Below are positions 1-7,025 of a stretch of 10,146 nt of DNA, in pieces. Within the stretch, counting starts at the first letter, position 1. Each line of letters starts with the position of its first letter. The position numbers and the translations under genes are program-made. Origin of the DNA: Omnitrophica bacterium RIFCSPLOWO2_01_FULL_45_10. Its GTDB lineage: Bacteria > Omnitrophota > Gorgyraeia > 2-01-FULL-45-10. The DNA lies in contig MHFL01000022.1 in NCBI GenBank assembly GCA_001804165.1, positions 20,078 to 30,223 of the forward strand. The letters are read 5' to 3'. The notes under the pieces are model-generated. The model was not told where the DNA came from. It did not search any database and saw nothing but the letters and a program-made list of their open reading frames with translations.

Positions 1-622
1 TGCATATCCGCGATAGGGCCTGGTTGACGAAAAGAAATTTCGCGCCTCTGACGGATAGAGTCAAAAAAAGATCCCAGTCTTCATGGCAGGCAAGCGTCTC
101 ATCAAAAGCAAGCCCTCTCTTAAAAATATCTCTTCTAAACATTGTGGTTGAGATATGAATAAAGTTACTGCGTTTTAAAAAATAAAAGATATCCCCGGAG
201 AAATGCGCGAATGGACTCTCGGCCCTCGCATCAGTTCCTTCCATAAAGTATTCTTCATTTGTATATGATACATCATAGCGCGGGTGCTTCTCAAGCAGCG
301 AAAGCTGTCTCGTTATCTTCGCGGGAAGAAACATGTCATCGGCATGCAAAATTGATACATAATCACCTCTCGCCAACTCCAGGCCGACATTCAGCGCGTG
401 AGAGACACCGCGATTTTCTGTCTTTTTATATCTTATTTTATCCCCGCTCGCGTAGCGCTCTAAAATGTCTTCAGTATTGTCGGAGGAACCATCATTGACT
501 ACAACGATTTCAATGTTATCGTAATCCTGTTCCCATATGCTTATTAGCGCCCGTTCAATGCGCGGGGCGCAATTGTAAGCGGGAATTACTACGCTCACCT
601 TTGGTATGGATGACACGGGCAT
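1..622 (-). CDS. Family 2 glycosyltransferase, 3' end cut by the window edge
   Basis: The reading frame opens with ATG at 620-622 and stays open for 207 codons to the left edge, so the C-terminus is missing. The N-terminal GT-A fold is clear: KVSVVIPAYN at residues 8-17, VVNDGSSDNT at 41-50 (nucleotide-binding loop), the metal-binding ADD at 94-96 within ILHADDMFLP, and the CHEDWDL segment at 179-185 that carries the ED pair typical of the GT2 catalytic region. These enzymes transfer a sugar from a nucleotide donor to a glycan or lipid acceptor at the cytoplasmic face of the membrane. No signal peptide or membrane segment is seen in the visible part. It follows the radical SAM gene after 22 nt, the widest gap in the window, with only a weak GAAAG-like ribosome site ahead of the ATG. 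Donor and acceptor cannot be told from the sequence. Confidence 0.9.
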   Translation of the reverse strand, partial: MPVSSIPKVSVVIPAYNCAPRIERALISIWEQDYDNIEIVVVNDGSSDNTEDILERYASGDKIRYKKTENRGVSHALNVGLELARGDYVSILHADDMFLPAKITRQLSLLEKHPRYDVSYTNEEYFMEGTDARAESPFAHFSGDIFYFLKRSNFIHISTTMFRRDIFKRGLAFDETLACHEDWDLFLTLSVRGAKFLFVNQALSRIC

Positions 623-644
623 GAGTCTTTCGTACGAATTTTTG

Positions 645-1982
645 TCAGAACTTGTAACTCTTCATAAAATTTTTATTGAACCGGCCCAATTTCAGCCTGT
701 CGATCTTACGATACAATTTGACGGAATACGGTATGGTTGTAACTTCCTGAAGCGCCTTTCGCAAAAATTGATAATCCACGCCTTTTATTTTCGGAGCAGT
801 CGGATTTCTTTTGTAGTTTTCGTGTTCCGTTATTAGCGATAGGCCGTGTTTCATGCAATATTCAAATAGCTCGCTCCCCGGCGTGGGGGTGTAGAACGTC
901 GGACTGGGCATATACGGCTTAATCCTCTTTATCATCTTAACTGTATCCATGGCCTCTCGATTGGTTTCCGAAGGTATGCCGAGCATGAAATTCGCGAATA
1001 TGCGTATGCCGAGCCGTTTGCATATCATCGCGGCCCTATAATTTTGCTCAACGGTGGTCCCTTTCCTTAAAAGATTCAGCACTCGTTGATTCCCGCTTTC
1101 AAACCCTATCAAAAGCATCGCGAGACCGCATTTCTTCATATCTTTAAAGAGGCCGGGATTCTTGACGATTATATCGGCCCTTGCCTGACAAACGAACGGC
1201 TTCTTGAAGCCCTTTCTTGAATATAGGCTCAAAAATCTCTCTACCCAATTGACATCCTCCACAAGGCAGTCGTCGTGTATCATGAGACTGTTGAGACCTA
1301 TTCTATTTTTTGTAAGAGTAAGTTCTTCCATGAAACGCTCGACCGACATGCGCCTTACCTTAGGTCCGAAGAGCGTCCTTTCAGCCGGCTGGCAGAAATT
1401 GCAGTTATATCTGCATCCCCTGCCTGCCGTCGCGGTTATGAAGGGCATTTTTAAAAACGGCGATACAGGCGCCTCTAAAATGCTAAAGAGGGTTCTGTCG
1501 ACAAAAGGTATCGTGTCAAGGTCCGGTTGCGCGCCAATGATGATTTTTTCTTTAATCTCGCCGGTTTGAATACCGCCAAGCGCCTTCGGAAGCGTAATCT
1601 CCGCCTCGCCCTTGAATACATAATCGATGTTTGTGTTATTCATCAATTCGGATCCCATGACGGTTGCGTGTATACCGCCTGCGATAACCTTTATACTTTT
1701 GTCAGTCTCTTTTACGATCTTCGCGGCCGCCGCGGCAGCATCGAAATCTAAACTCATTATGGTGATGCCTACAACATCGGGATCTACCTTCTTGATAATA
1801 TCCGGCAGTTCTCCCCAGCCAAACAACTGCCTCAAATCTATTAAAGATACGGCAAAGCCTTCTTTCTTCAGAGATGAACTTATATAACACAGGCCATGAT
1901 GTATCCATCCGGTCCTCGGCCTCATGCCATTTTGGGCAAATCCATCCATCGTTATAGCAGGATATAGCAGCGCTATTCTCAT
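645..1982 (-). CDS. Cobalamin-binding-domain radical SAM protein (B12-rSAM)
   Basis: A 445-residue protein with the two-domain layout of class B (B12-dependent) radical SAM enzymes. Residues 1 to about 140 form a Rossmann-like cobalamin-binding domain: GLCYISSSLKKEGF at 30-43, DPDVVGIT at 67-74, AGGIHATVMG at 101-110 and FKGEAE at 123-128. It lacks a DxHxxG motif, as is usual in this class. The radical SAM core follows, with the cluster-binding cysteines at 190, 194 and 197 (CX3CX2C in GRGCRYNCNFCQ), GFESGNQRVL at 293-302 and YTPTPGSEL at 364-372. Such enzymes often methylate unactivated carbon or phosphorus or rearrange rings in lipid and natural-product pathways, but the substrate here is unknown. 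The ATG sits one base after the stop of the uracil-DNA glycosylase gene, and its AAGGG ribosome site overlaps that gene's end, so translation is probably coupled. Family assignment is firm; function is not assigned. Confidence 0.92.
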   Translation of the reverse strand: MRIALLYPAITMDGFAQNGMRPRTGWIHHGLCYISSSLKKEGFAVSLIDLRQLFGWGELPDIIKKVDPDVVGITIMSLDFDAAAAAAKIVKETDKSIKVIAGGIHATVMGSELMNNTNIDYVFKGEAEITLPKALGGIQTGEIKEKIIIGAQPDLDTIPFVDRTLFSILEAPVSPFLKMPFITATAGRGCRYNCNFCQPAERTLFGPKVRRMSVERFMEELTLTKNRIGLNSLMIHDDCLVEDVNWVERFLSLYSRKGFKKPFVCQARADIIVKNPGLFKDMKKCGLAMLLIGFESGNQRVLNLLRKGTTVEQNYRAAMICKRLGIRIFANFMLGIPSETNREAMDTVKMIKRIKPYMPSPTFYTPTPGSELFEYCMKHGLSLITEHENYKRNPTAPKIKGVDYQFLRKALQEVTTIPYSVKLYRKIDRLKLGRFNKNFMKSYKF

Positions 1983-1983
1983 C

Positions 1984-2658
1984 CTATCCCTTTAATTCTC
2001 GCAAGACCTTTTTCATATCCTCCCAGACAAGACGTTTATCCTGCGGATTTCTCAATAGGTATGCCGGGTGATAAGTGGGCATAACCTTTGTGCCGAAATA
2101 ATCCTTGAAACTGCCTCTCAATGCCGTAATAGAACTTTCGGTCCTTAAAAGGGTCTGGCTCGCGAATTTCCCCAGGGCGCATATGACCTTTGGTTTTATA
2201 ATCTCTATCTGTTTTTTTAAGTTCTCTTCGCACGCCAAAATCTCGGAAGGAAGCGGCATCCTGTTATTCGGGGGCCTGCACTTCAACACGTTTGCGATGT
2301 AAACATCCTTCCGTTCCAGCCCCATCGCTTCTATAATTTTGGTCAGAAGTTGCCCCGCGCGTCCCACAAACGGAAGACCCTGCCTATCTTCTTCTTCACC
2401 CGGCGCTTCGCCGATGAACATGAGACGCGCCTTAGAATCGCCCGAGCCAAAGACCGAATTTCTCCTTGTCATGTATAGGTCGCATCCTGTGCAGTCTGAG
2501 ACCTCTTTCTTAAGAGACTCAAGATCATCCGGTTTTCTATCGTTAATAGTCCGGCAATTTACTGAAAACGGAAAAATATATTCTTTGATACCCGACTCCG
2601 CCTCTAACTCCATGTAAGATTTCAAAGAATTTATTAGTTCCTTTATCTCTTTTTCCAT
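1984..2658 (-). CDS. Family 4 uracil-DNA glycosylase (4Fe-4S type)
   Basis: A 224-residue protein that should remove uracil from DNA as the first step of base excision repair in the cytoplasm. The family 4 signature is complete. Motif 1 is GEAPGEEED at 83-91. The HPAYLLR motif at 197-203 corresponds to the catalytic/minor-groove loop. Four cysteines at 56, 59, 127 and 143 have the spacing expected for the 4Fe-4S cluster. GLPFVGRAGQLL at 94-105 and NVLKCRPPNNR at 123-133 are also typical. About 50 residues precede the first cysteine pair; this helical N-terminal extension occurs in many bacterial members of the family, though not in the shortest thermophile forms. The gene starts 8 nt after the stop of the glycolipid glycosyltransferase gene, with a G-rich stretch (AGGGGG) about 11 bases upstream. 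A DNA repair gene embedded between glycan genes is unexpected. Identity of the family is very secure. Confidence 0.95.
   Translation of the reverse strand: MEKEIKELINSLKSYMELEAESGIKEYIFPFSVNCRTINDRKPDDLESLKKEVSDCTGCDLYMTRRNSVFGSGDSKARLMFIGEAPGEEEDRQGLPFVGRAGQLLTKIIEAMGLERKDVYIANVLKCRPPNNRMPLPSEILACEENLKKQIEIIKPKVICALGKFASQTLLRTESSITALRGSFKDYFGTKVMPTYHPAYLLRNPQDKRLVWEDMKKVLRELKG
1988..1992 (-). promoter_or_regulatory. Ribosome binding site of the radical SAM gene
   Basis: On the minus strand this reads AAGGG, five bases ahead of the ATG at 1982. It lies inside the last codons of the upstream uracil-DNA glycosylase gene, just before its TAG stop. It fixes the start of the radical SAM gene and ties its translation to that of the glycosylase. 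Confidence 0.65.
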
Positions 2659-2666
2659 ATTCCACT

Positions 2667-3821
2667 CTACCCCCTTCGCTCTACATCTTTCCCTATGCAG
2701 CCGATTGCCAACCGCGCAATCTCATAACAGGCCTGAGGCTTTCTTATTCTTTTCGTGGCATCTTTCATCCCCCTCAATTTTTCTCTATTTGACGTTAGAT
2801 CCTCAAGGGCGGGTTTAAGATCAGATAAATCCTCTATCTTTATTGCCGCTCCTCTATTAGTAAGAAAATCGGCATTGCGGGTTTCCTGTCCCGGGATTGG
2901 AAATATTATTATCATCGGAAGTTCCTTCGCTAAACTCTCGCTTATGGTTATGCCGCCTGATTTAGAGATCAGTATATCGGACACCTCCATATAATCATAG
3001 ACATTATCTACATAACCCAGGACCTTGAGGTTCACCTTTAGCCTGCCCTTAATGGAGACAAGCCGTTTAACCAAACTTCTGTTATAACCGCAGATTGTTA
3101 TAACCTGTATGCCGTGATTAGAAACGCCGTTTATGGTCTTCACAATATCCTCGATTGGGCCCACTCCGAAGCCGCCGCCTATGACAAGTACGGTAAACAT
3201 GCCATCTTTTAAGTTATTCTTGAGCAATATATCTTCTCGGTCCAGTTTTCTTGTGAATTCCGGCTCTACGGGTATACCTATAATCCTTATGTCAGACAAC
3301 TGCCCTATATTTTTTTTAAAAAGGTCGTCCGCCTCCTCTTGGCTGGACACGATATAGATATCCGTCGAATCGAGAATCCACCATGGGTGGAGCCCGTAAT
3401 CCGTAACTACAGTTATAAGACATGATTTTAAAAGCCCTTTCTTCTTTAGGTGTGTCGCGGCCTCGCTCGGGAAAAAGTGGGTGGAGATGATAACGTCCGG
3501 CTCTAAGCTGATAAGGTAGTCGCGAAACCTGCGGGAGTTCAGACGGTTCGAGAATACCCGAAAGGGAGTTATTGATAAATTAATATAGTAGTTATCCGTA
3601 ATGTAATATAATAGACCCCACAGCAAAGGAAGCCTGTTCACCAACAACAGGTAAATCTTCAAGTAGGCCCACTTGAAAAAACCGCTGGTATAATCCAACG
3701 AATCTATGAGAGATATTTCTACGCCTTCAGGCGCGATTTCATCGAAGGCCTTCTTGATTGCCATGGCGGCCTTAGTATGGCCTGTCCCGGCAGTTGCGTA
3801 AGTTATCAGTATTTTTTTCAT
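2667..3821 (-). CDS. MGDG-synthase/UgtP-like processive glycolipid glycosyltransferase
   Basis: A 384-residue GT-B fold protein of the family 28-related group that includes plant monogalactosyldiacylglycerol synthase and Bacillus UgtP. Its N-terminal half carries TAGTGHTKAA at 10-19, STHFFPSEAA at 113-122 and VTDYGLHPWW at 139-148, all hallmarks of the MGDG-synthase N-terminal domain, which faces the membrane lipid. The C-terminal nucleotide-sugar domain shows GGGFGVGPI at 215-223, SDILISKSGGITISESLAKE at 281-300 and PGQETRNADFL at 310-320. Expected role: transfer of glucose, galactose or another sugar from a UDP donor to a lipid anchor at the inner face of the cytoplasmic membrane. It has no true transmembrane span, consistent with a peripheral enzyme; hydrophobic residues around 52-75 could aid attachment. 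It starts 9 nt after the epimerase stop with no clear Shine-Dalgarno sequence. Whether the acceptor is diacylglycerol or another lipid cannot be decided. Confidence 0.88.
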   Translation of the reverse strand: MKKILITYATAGTGHTKAAMAIKKAFDEIAPEGVEISLIDSLDYTSGFFKWAYLKIYLLLVNRLPLLWGLLYYITDNYYINLSITPFRVFSNRLNSRRFRDYLISLEPDVIISTHFFPSEAATHLKKKGLLKSCLITVVTDYGLHPWWILDSTDIYIVSSQEEADDLFKKNIGQLSDIRIIGIPVEPEFTRKLDREDILLKNNLKDGMFTVLVIGGGFGVGPIEDIVKTINGVSNHGIQVITICGYNRSLVKRLVSIKGRLKVNLKVLGYVDNVYDYMEVSDILISKSGGITISESLAKELPMIIIFPIPGQETRNADFLTNRGAAIKIEDLSDLKPALEDLTSNREKLRGMKDATKRIRKPQACYEIARLAIGCIGKDVERRG

Positions 3822-3830
3822 GGGATAGGC

Positions 3831-4868
3831 TTACTTGAATATTTTGATATTCTCTTTCACCCAGACGATCAAACGGTCAAGGCCCTTAGCAGGGCTCGTT
3901 TTAGGGCGCCAATTTAATCCTCTCGATACCTTAGATATATCCGATATATAAACCTTCTGATCAGAAGGCCTCCAGTCAGCGAAACTATACTTCATCTCTA
4001 TCCCTGTCCTCGCCTCAATCATCTCGATAAACTCTACAAGCGACGTCGTAAAGTCATGACCGCCGCCTATATTGTAGACATCATGCCGTGGGCCGGTTTT
4101 AAAAAATTTATCATATGCCTCTATCAAATCTTCAACGTACAGCAGGTCCCTCACCTGTTTCCCGTTCCCATAAATATTTATTCTACGTCTCAAGATATTC
4201 GCTATGACAAAGTGGGCCACCCAACCCTGGTCCTCGAAGCCGAATTGCCGCACTCCATAAATGCAGCTCATCCTGAATACGGCTGTCTTCATCCCATATA
4301 TATGGGCGTACTCCTGTGTATATATGTCGCCGACATATTTACTCGCTCCGTAAGGCGTATGGCCCGTGAGGTCTATCGACATCTGTTCGGTGACGCCTTT
4401 TGTGCCGTCATAGACGAACCTCTTCTCTTTCTCCAGCAACTTTATCGCATCCACATTTTCGCCGAATACCTTATTGGTGGAACAATAAACGAACGTCGCG
4501 TCTTTTGATTTTTGCCTCAAGCACTCTAAGACATTTAATGTCCCGAAGGCGTTTATGCTGAAATCTTCCATCGGCATCCTCACGGATGATGGAACGCCTG
4601 GTTGACCCGCCGTATGGACGCACAGATCCACCCCTTTTCCTATCGCGTCCAAAACATCTTTTTTATTTCTGATATCGCCTTTTATTCTTTTTATATTCTT
4701 ATATTTTTTCAAATAATTCCAGTTGTATTCAACGCTCCCCTTATCATATCCGAAAAGCTTCGAACGCATTAGATTATCCAGCGCGATAACCTTTTCGCCT
4801 TGCCTGGCGTAATACTCTGCCGCATGACTTCCAACCATGCCTGCGCCGCCTGTTATCAATACCCTCAT
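3831..4868 (-). CDS. CDP-paratose 2-epimerase-like extended SDR sugar nucleotide epimerase
   Basis: A 345-residue extended short-chain dehydrogenase/reductase. The NAD-binding glycine motif GGAGMVG is at 7-13, with acidic Asp31 at the end of the second strand suggesting NAD rather than NADP. The catalytic pair is in YGASK (Tyr173, Lys177), and STNKVFGEN at 130-138 supplies the active-site Ser/Thr region. Several segments match what I recall of the Salmonella tyvelose epimerase (RfbE/Tyv): YGVRQFGFEDQGWV at 204-217, YGNGKQVRDLLYVEDLI at 233-249 and PSDQKVYISDI at 301-311. That enzyme interconverts CDP-paratose and CDP-tyvelose by C2 oxidation and reduction. The substrate in this organism is not proven, because no CDP-dideoxysugar synthesis genes are in the window; it may act on another nucleotide sugar. 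The start overlaps the HAD gene stop as ATGA and is preceded by a strong GAGGAG ribosome site. Confidence 0.85.
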   Translation of the reverse strand: MRVLITGGAGMVGSHAAEYYARQGEKVIALDNLMRSKLFGYDKGSVEYNWNYLKKYKNIKRIKGDIRNKKDVLDAIGKGVDLCVHTAGQPGVPSSVRMPMEDFSINAFGTLNVLECLRQKSKDATFVYCSTNKVFGENVDAIKLLEKEKRFVYDGTKGVTEQMSIDLTGHTPYGASKYVGDIYTQEYAHIYGMKTAVFRMSCIYGVRQFGFEDQGWVAHFVIANILRRRINIYGNGKQVRDLLYVEDLIEAYDKFFKTGPRHDVYNIGGGHDFTTSLVEFIEMIEARTGIEMKYSFADWRPSDQKVYISDISKVSRGLNWRPKTSPAKGLDRLIVWVKENIKIFK

Positions 4869-5440
4869 ATCTCATCTCCTCGTTTTAATATGAAATCGAC
4901 CGCACAGGCCAAATCCTTAAATATGTGGTCCGGTTTCACATCCCATTTCTTTACCTCTTCCAACGCAGTCTTGCCGCTTAAAACCAAAATTGTCTTAAGG
5001 CCTGCCCTCTTCCCCGCCTCCACATCCACCCTGCCGTCTCCGATAAAATAAGAGCCGGCTGTTTTTATTCCCATTTCTTCTTCGGCTCGCCGGAAAAGGC
5101 CTGTCTTTGGCTTTCTGCAATCGCAGGCGTCCGAATCCTGATGCGTGCAGTAATATATATTCCTTATCCTTCCGCCGGATTTTTTTATCGCCGTTAACAT
5201 CTTTTCGGTCACGCTTTTTAATTTGCGTTCGGTATAGATACCCTTGCTCACGCCGGCCTGATTAGAGATGATAATTATTTCATAACCGCTATCGTTCAGT
5301 CTTCTTATCCCCTCCATCGCGCCGGGCAAAAAATGGAAATCCTCCCATCTTGTAACATAATTGTGCTCCGTCCATCCTCCGGGATCTTTATTTATCACCC
5401 CGTCCCTATCTATGAATATGACCTTTTTATTTTTTGACAT
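4865..5440 (-). CDS. gmhB: HAD-IIIA phosphatase, GmhB/HisB type (heptose bisphosphate phosphatase-like)
   Basis: A 191-residue cytoplasmic HAD-superfamily phosphatase. The nucleophile and acid/base aspartates are Asp11 and Asp13 in IDRDGVIN. Motif II is SNQAG at 59-63, Lys110 lies in CRKPKTG, and motif IV is GDGRVDVEAG at 134-143. A zinc site CxHx5CxC (Cys98, His100, Cys106, Cys108) is intact and puts it in the GmhB/HisB-N group. GmhB removes the 7-phosphate from D-glycero-D-manno-heptose 1,7-bisphosphate in ADP- or GDP-heptose synthesis; HisB-N acts on histidinol phosphate. The glycan surroundings and the absence of histidine genes favour the sugar role. The short five-residue gap in the zinc loop is shared with HisB and with many GmhB-like proteins, so it does not settle the substrate. 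The gene overlaps the upstream membrane glycosyltransferase by 14 nt and the downstream epimerase by 4 nt. It has no clear ribosome site, so translation is probably coupled. Confidence 0.85.
   Translation of the reverse strand: MSKNKKVIFIDRDGVINKDPGGWTEHNYVTRWEDFHFLPGAMEGIRRLNDSGYEIIIISNQAGVSKGIYTERKLKSVTEKMLTAIKKSGGRIRNIYYCTHQDSDACDCRKPKTGLFRRAEEEMGIKTAGSYFIGDGRVDVEAGKRAGLKTILVLSGKTALEEVKKWDVKPDHIFKDLACAVDFILKRGDEI
4876..4881 (-). promoter_or_regulatory. Strong ribosome binding site of the epimerase gene
   Basis: On the minus strand this reads GAGGAG with a 7-base spacer to the ATG at 4868. It is the best Shine-Dalgarno sequence in the window and lies within the final codons of the upstream HAD phosphatase gene, supporting the chosen start and the ATGA overlap. 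Confidence 0.75.
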
Positions 5441-7025
5441 AGATATGGGCTGTGTCTATGATTGTGCTCAATTTATAATTTTCTCTTATAAATTTATCCA
5501 ATGGACCCAGCGAAGATTCATCTGTGCCGTAAGAGCGCAAAATAACAAACCTTGTTTTATCTCGCTTAAGCGATTCTATCATCTCTTCCTGAATGTTAAA
5601 TCTAGACTGTAATCCGGCGCAGAGTTCATAGTATTTAACGGCGCTCATGCGGCCCGTCAAAAAGTATAAAACGTGATACTGATTAAATTCTCTGACGGAA
5701 TGGTCCATATTACCCACATAGATTTTTTCGTTTTGCTTAGTGTGGTCCTTCACGAACGCCACAAGAGAAATAATCGCGTCTCTTCCGTCATCGGGGACAT
5801 AGAGAGTCCCCCGGTCGAAATGTACCGGTTCTATCTCCCTCTTTATGTGCGCCTTCACGAAGGTCTCTTTAAGATAACTCTCCGCGGCTATATATAGAAG
5901 CAGGGCCATGAAAAGCGACATAACTGACACTATAGATATCCTTGCTGTTCTTAATAACATATTCTTGATCGGCGCCTCGCTCGTAAACATCGCGGCAAAT
6001 AGAATCGCTGAAGGCGCGAACGCTGAAGCGAGATGAGGCAGATCGGTTCTTATCATCACCTGCTGCAAATATAGAATACCCAACAGCAAAATCACTGTTA
6101 GGGAGATTATTTTTTTATCTAATATTTTTTTTGAGACAATGTCAATGATGAGTAATATGGCGCTCGCCGCGCATGTCAATATGGGGACATAAAACTGGTT
6201 ATTCTTGATGAACAACGAACCTCTATGGAATATCATGCTCGGGTTAAAGCAGAATTTCGGGAACGGTACCGCTGCCTTAGCGATATACTCTGATGGAAAC
6301 ATGAATAGCGATCTCAATGCATCGTTTAAGGCCTGATTTTTATATAACCATACTCCGAGGGCAGCGATAAAAAAACAGGCGAAAGCCGCGTAAATAGAAA
6401 GCAAGCGGACCGTCTCTTGAGCAATTTCAGCCGCGGAACTTTTGCCATATTTTCCTTTTCTTATCGCGTGCATCCATATGCCTGCCGCTCCCGGTATTGT
6501 CGTCCATAACCCCGCATCATGCCTAAAGATAAATACGAGGCCCGCGAAGAAACCTGAGAAGACGAGGTAACCCATCCTTTCCTTTTCAAAAAAATTGAGT
6601 AGGAATAGAACGGACAAAAGACTCAGGGCAATGGCGGGCCATGTCGGAACCGCTATGGGTCTTCCATAGGAAGAAATAACGATTAAACAGAGTATCATTC
6701 CAAGGAGCGCATATTTCGATGATGTGACCTTCTTGCCTATATAAAAAACCAACAGGCATATAAGCGTCTCGACAAGAATGGTATAAAAACGCGCTACAGC
6801 AAAATAGGCCCCGAAAATTTTGAAAAGAAGCGCCAGCACGTAAATTTGCGCCGGCGGATAAAGCAAAATAAAAAAATCCCTGTAGGGGAACATGCCCTTA
6901 TTTATCATGGAGGCCGCCTCCAGCATGAAACCTTCGTCATAGGGATGCCAGTATTTGTTATGGCTTGGCAGGAAATAGAGGAAACAGATAATGAACAAAA
7001 GGAGCGCTAATCTGATTTTTTTCAT
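5427..7025 (-). CDS. Polytopic membrane protein, GT-C-type glycosyltransferase candidate (with extracytoplasmic C-terminal domain)
   Basis: A 532-residue integral membrane protein. I chose the ATG at 7023-7025 because it makes an ATGA overlap with the upstream stop and begins with a natural MKKIRLALLL signal anchor. The frame stays open to 7121, but the extra 32 residues are polar and lie inside the neighbour gene. The first external loop has HPYDEGF (Asp30, Glu31) followed by FFILLYPPAQ at 51-60, as in ArnT/PMT-like GT-C enzymes where an acidic residue in this loop is catalytic. RHDAGLW at 168-174 and RTDLPHLASAFAP at 326-338 are also typical. Roughly ten hydrophobic spans run to about residue 382. 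A soluble domain of about 150 residues then ends in RFVILRSYG at 492-500 and AHIYVKK. Such enzymes use a polyprenyl-phosphate sugar and act on the outer face of the membrane. Donor and acceptor are unknown. Confidence 0.78.
   Translation of the reverse strand: MKKIRLALLLFIICFLYFLPSHNKYWHPYDEGFMLEAASMINKGMFPYRDFFILLYPPAQIYVLALLFKIFGAYFAVARFYTILVETLICLLVFYIGKKVTSSKYALLGMILCLIVISSYGRPIAVPTWPAIALSLLSVLFLLNFFEKERMGYLVFSGFFAGLVFIFRHDAGLWTTIPGAAGIWMHAIRKGKYGKSSAAEIAQETVRLLSIYAAFACFFIAALGVWLYKNQALNDALRSLFMFPSEYIAKAAVPFPKFCFNPSMIFHRGSLFIKNNQFYVPILTCAASAILLIIDIVSKKILDKKIISLTVILLLGILYLQQVMIRTDLPHLASAFAPSAILFAAMFTSEAPIKNMLLRTARISIVSVMSLFMALLLYIAAESYLKETFVKAHIKREIEPVHFDRGTLYVPDDGRDAIISLVAFVKDHTKQNEKIYVGNMDHSVREFNQYHVLYFLTGRMSAVKYYELCAGLQSRFNIQEEMIESLKRDKTRFVILRSYGTDESSLGPLDKFIRENYKLSTIIDTAHIYVKK

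Noticed and set aside
623..644. Possible promoter or terminator in the widest intergenic gap
   Set aside because: Only 22 bases are available, with no hairpin plus T-run and no paired -35/-10 elements.
1204..1569. Plus-strand open frame of 121 codons
   Set aside because: It is antisense to the radical SAM core, including the cysteine motif, and has no protein-like features.
1722..1739. GC-rich stretch with a GCGGCCGC palindrome
   Set aside because: It encodes a run of six alanines (residues 82-87) in the helix of the cobalamin domain using mixed GCN codons. It is explained by coding and is not a repeat or a regulatory site.
3378..3390. Near-palindrome CCACC-ATG-GGTGG
   Set aside because: It falls in the coding sequence for the conserved HPWW segment of the UgtP-like protein; the stem is short, with no T-run, so a terminator or operator is unlikely.
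4056..4508. Plus-strand open frame of 150 codons
   Set aside because: It lies wholly opposite the epimerase gene, whose motifs are unmistakable, and its product shows no recognisable motif, hydrophobic pattern or ribosome site.
5427..5440. Programmed frameshift or sequencing error fusing the GT-C protein to the HAD phosphatase
   Set aside because: Both proteins have natural ends (VKK and MSKNKKVIFIDRDG), and the phosphatase is in the +1 frame, which a standard -1 slippery event would not reach.
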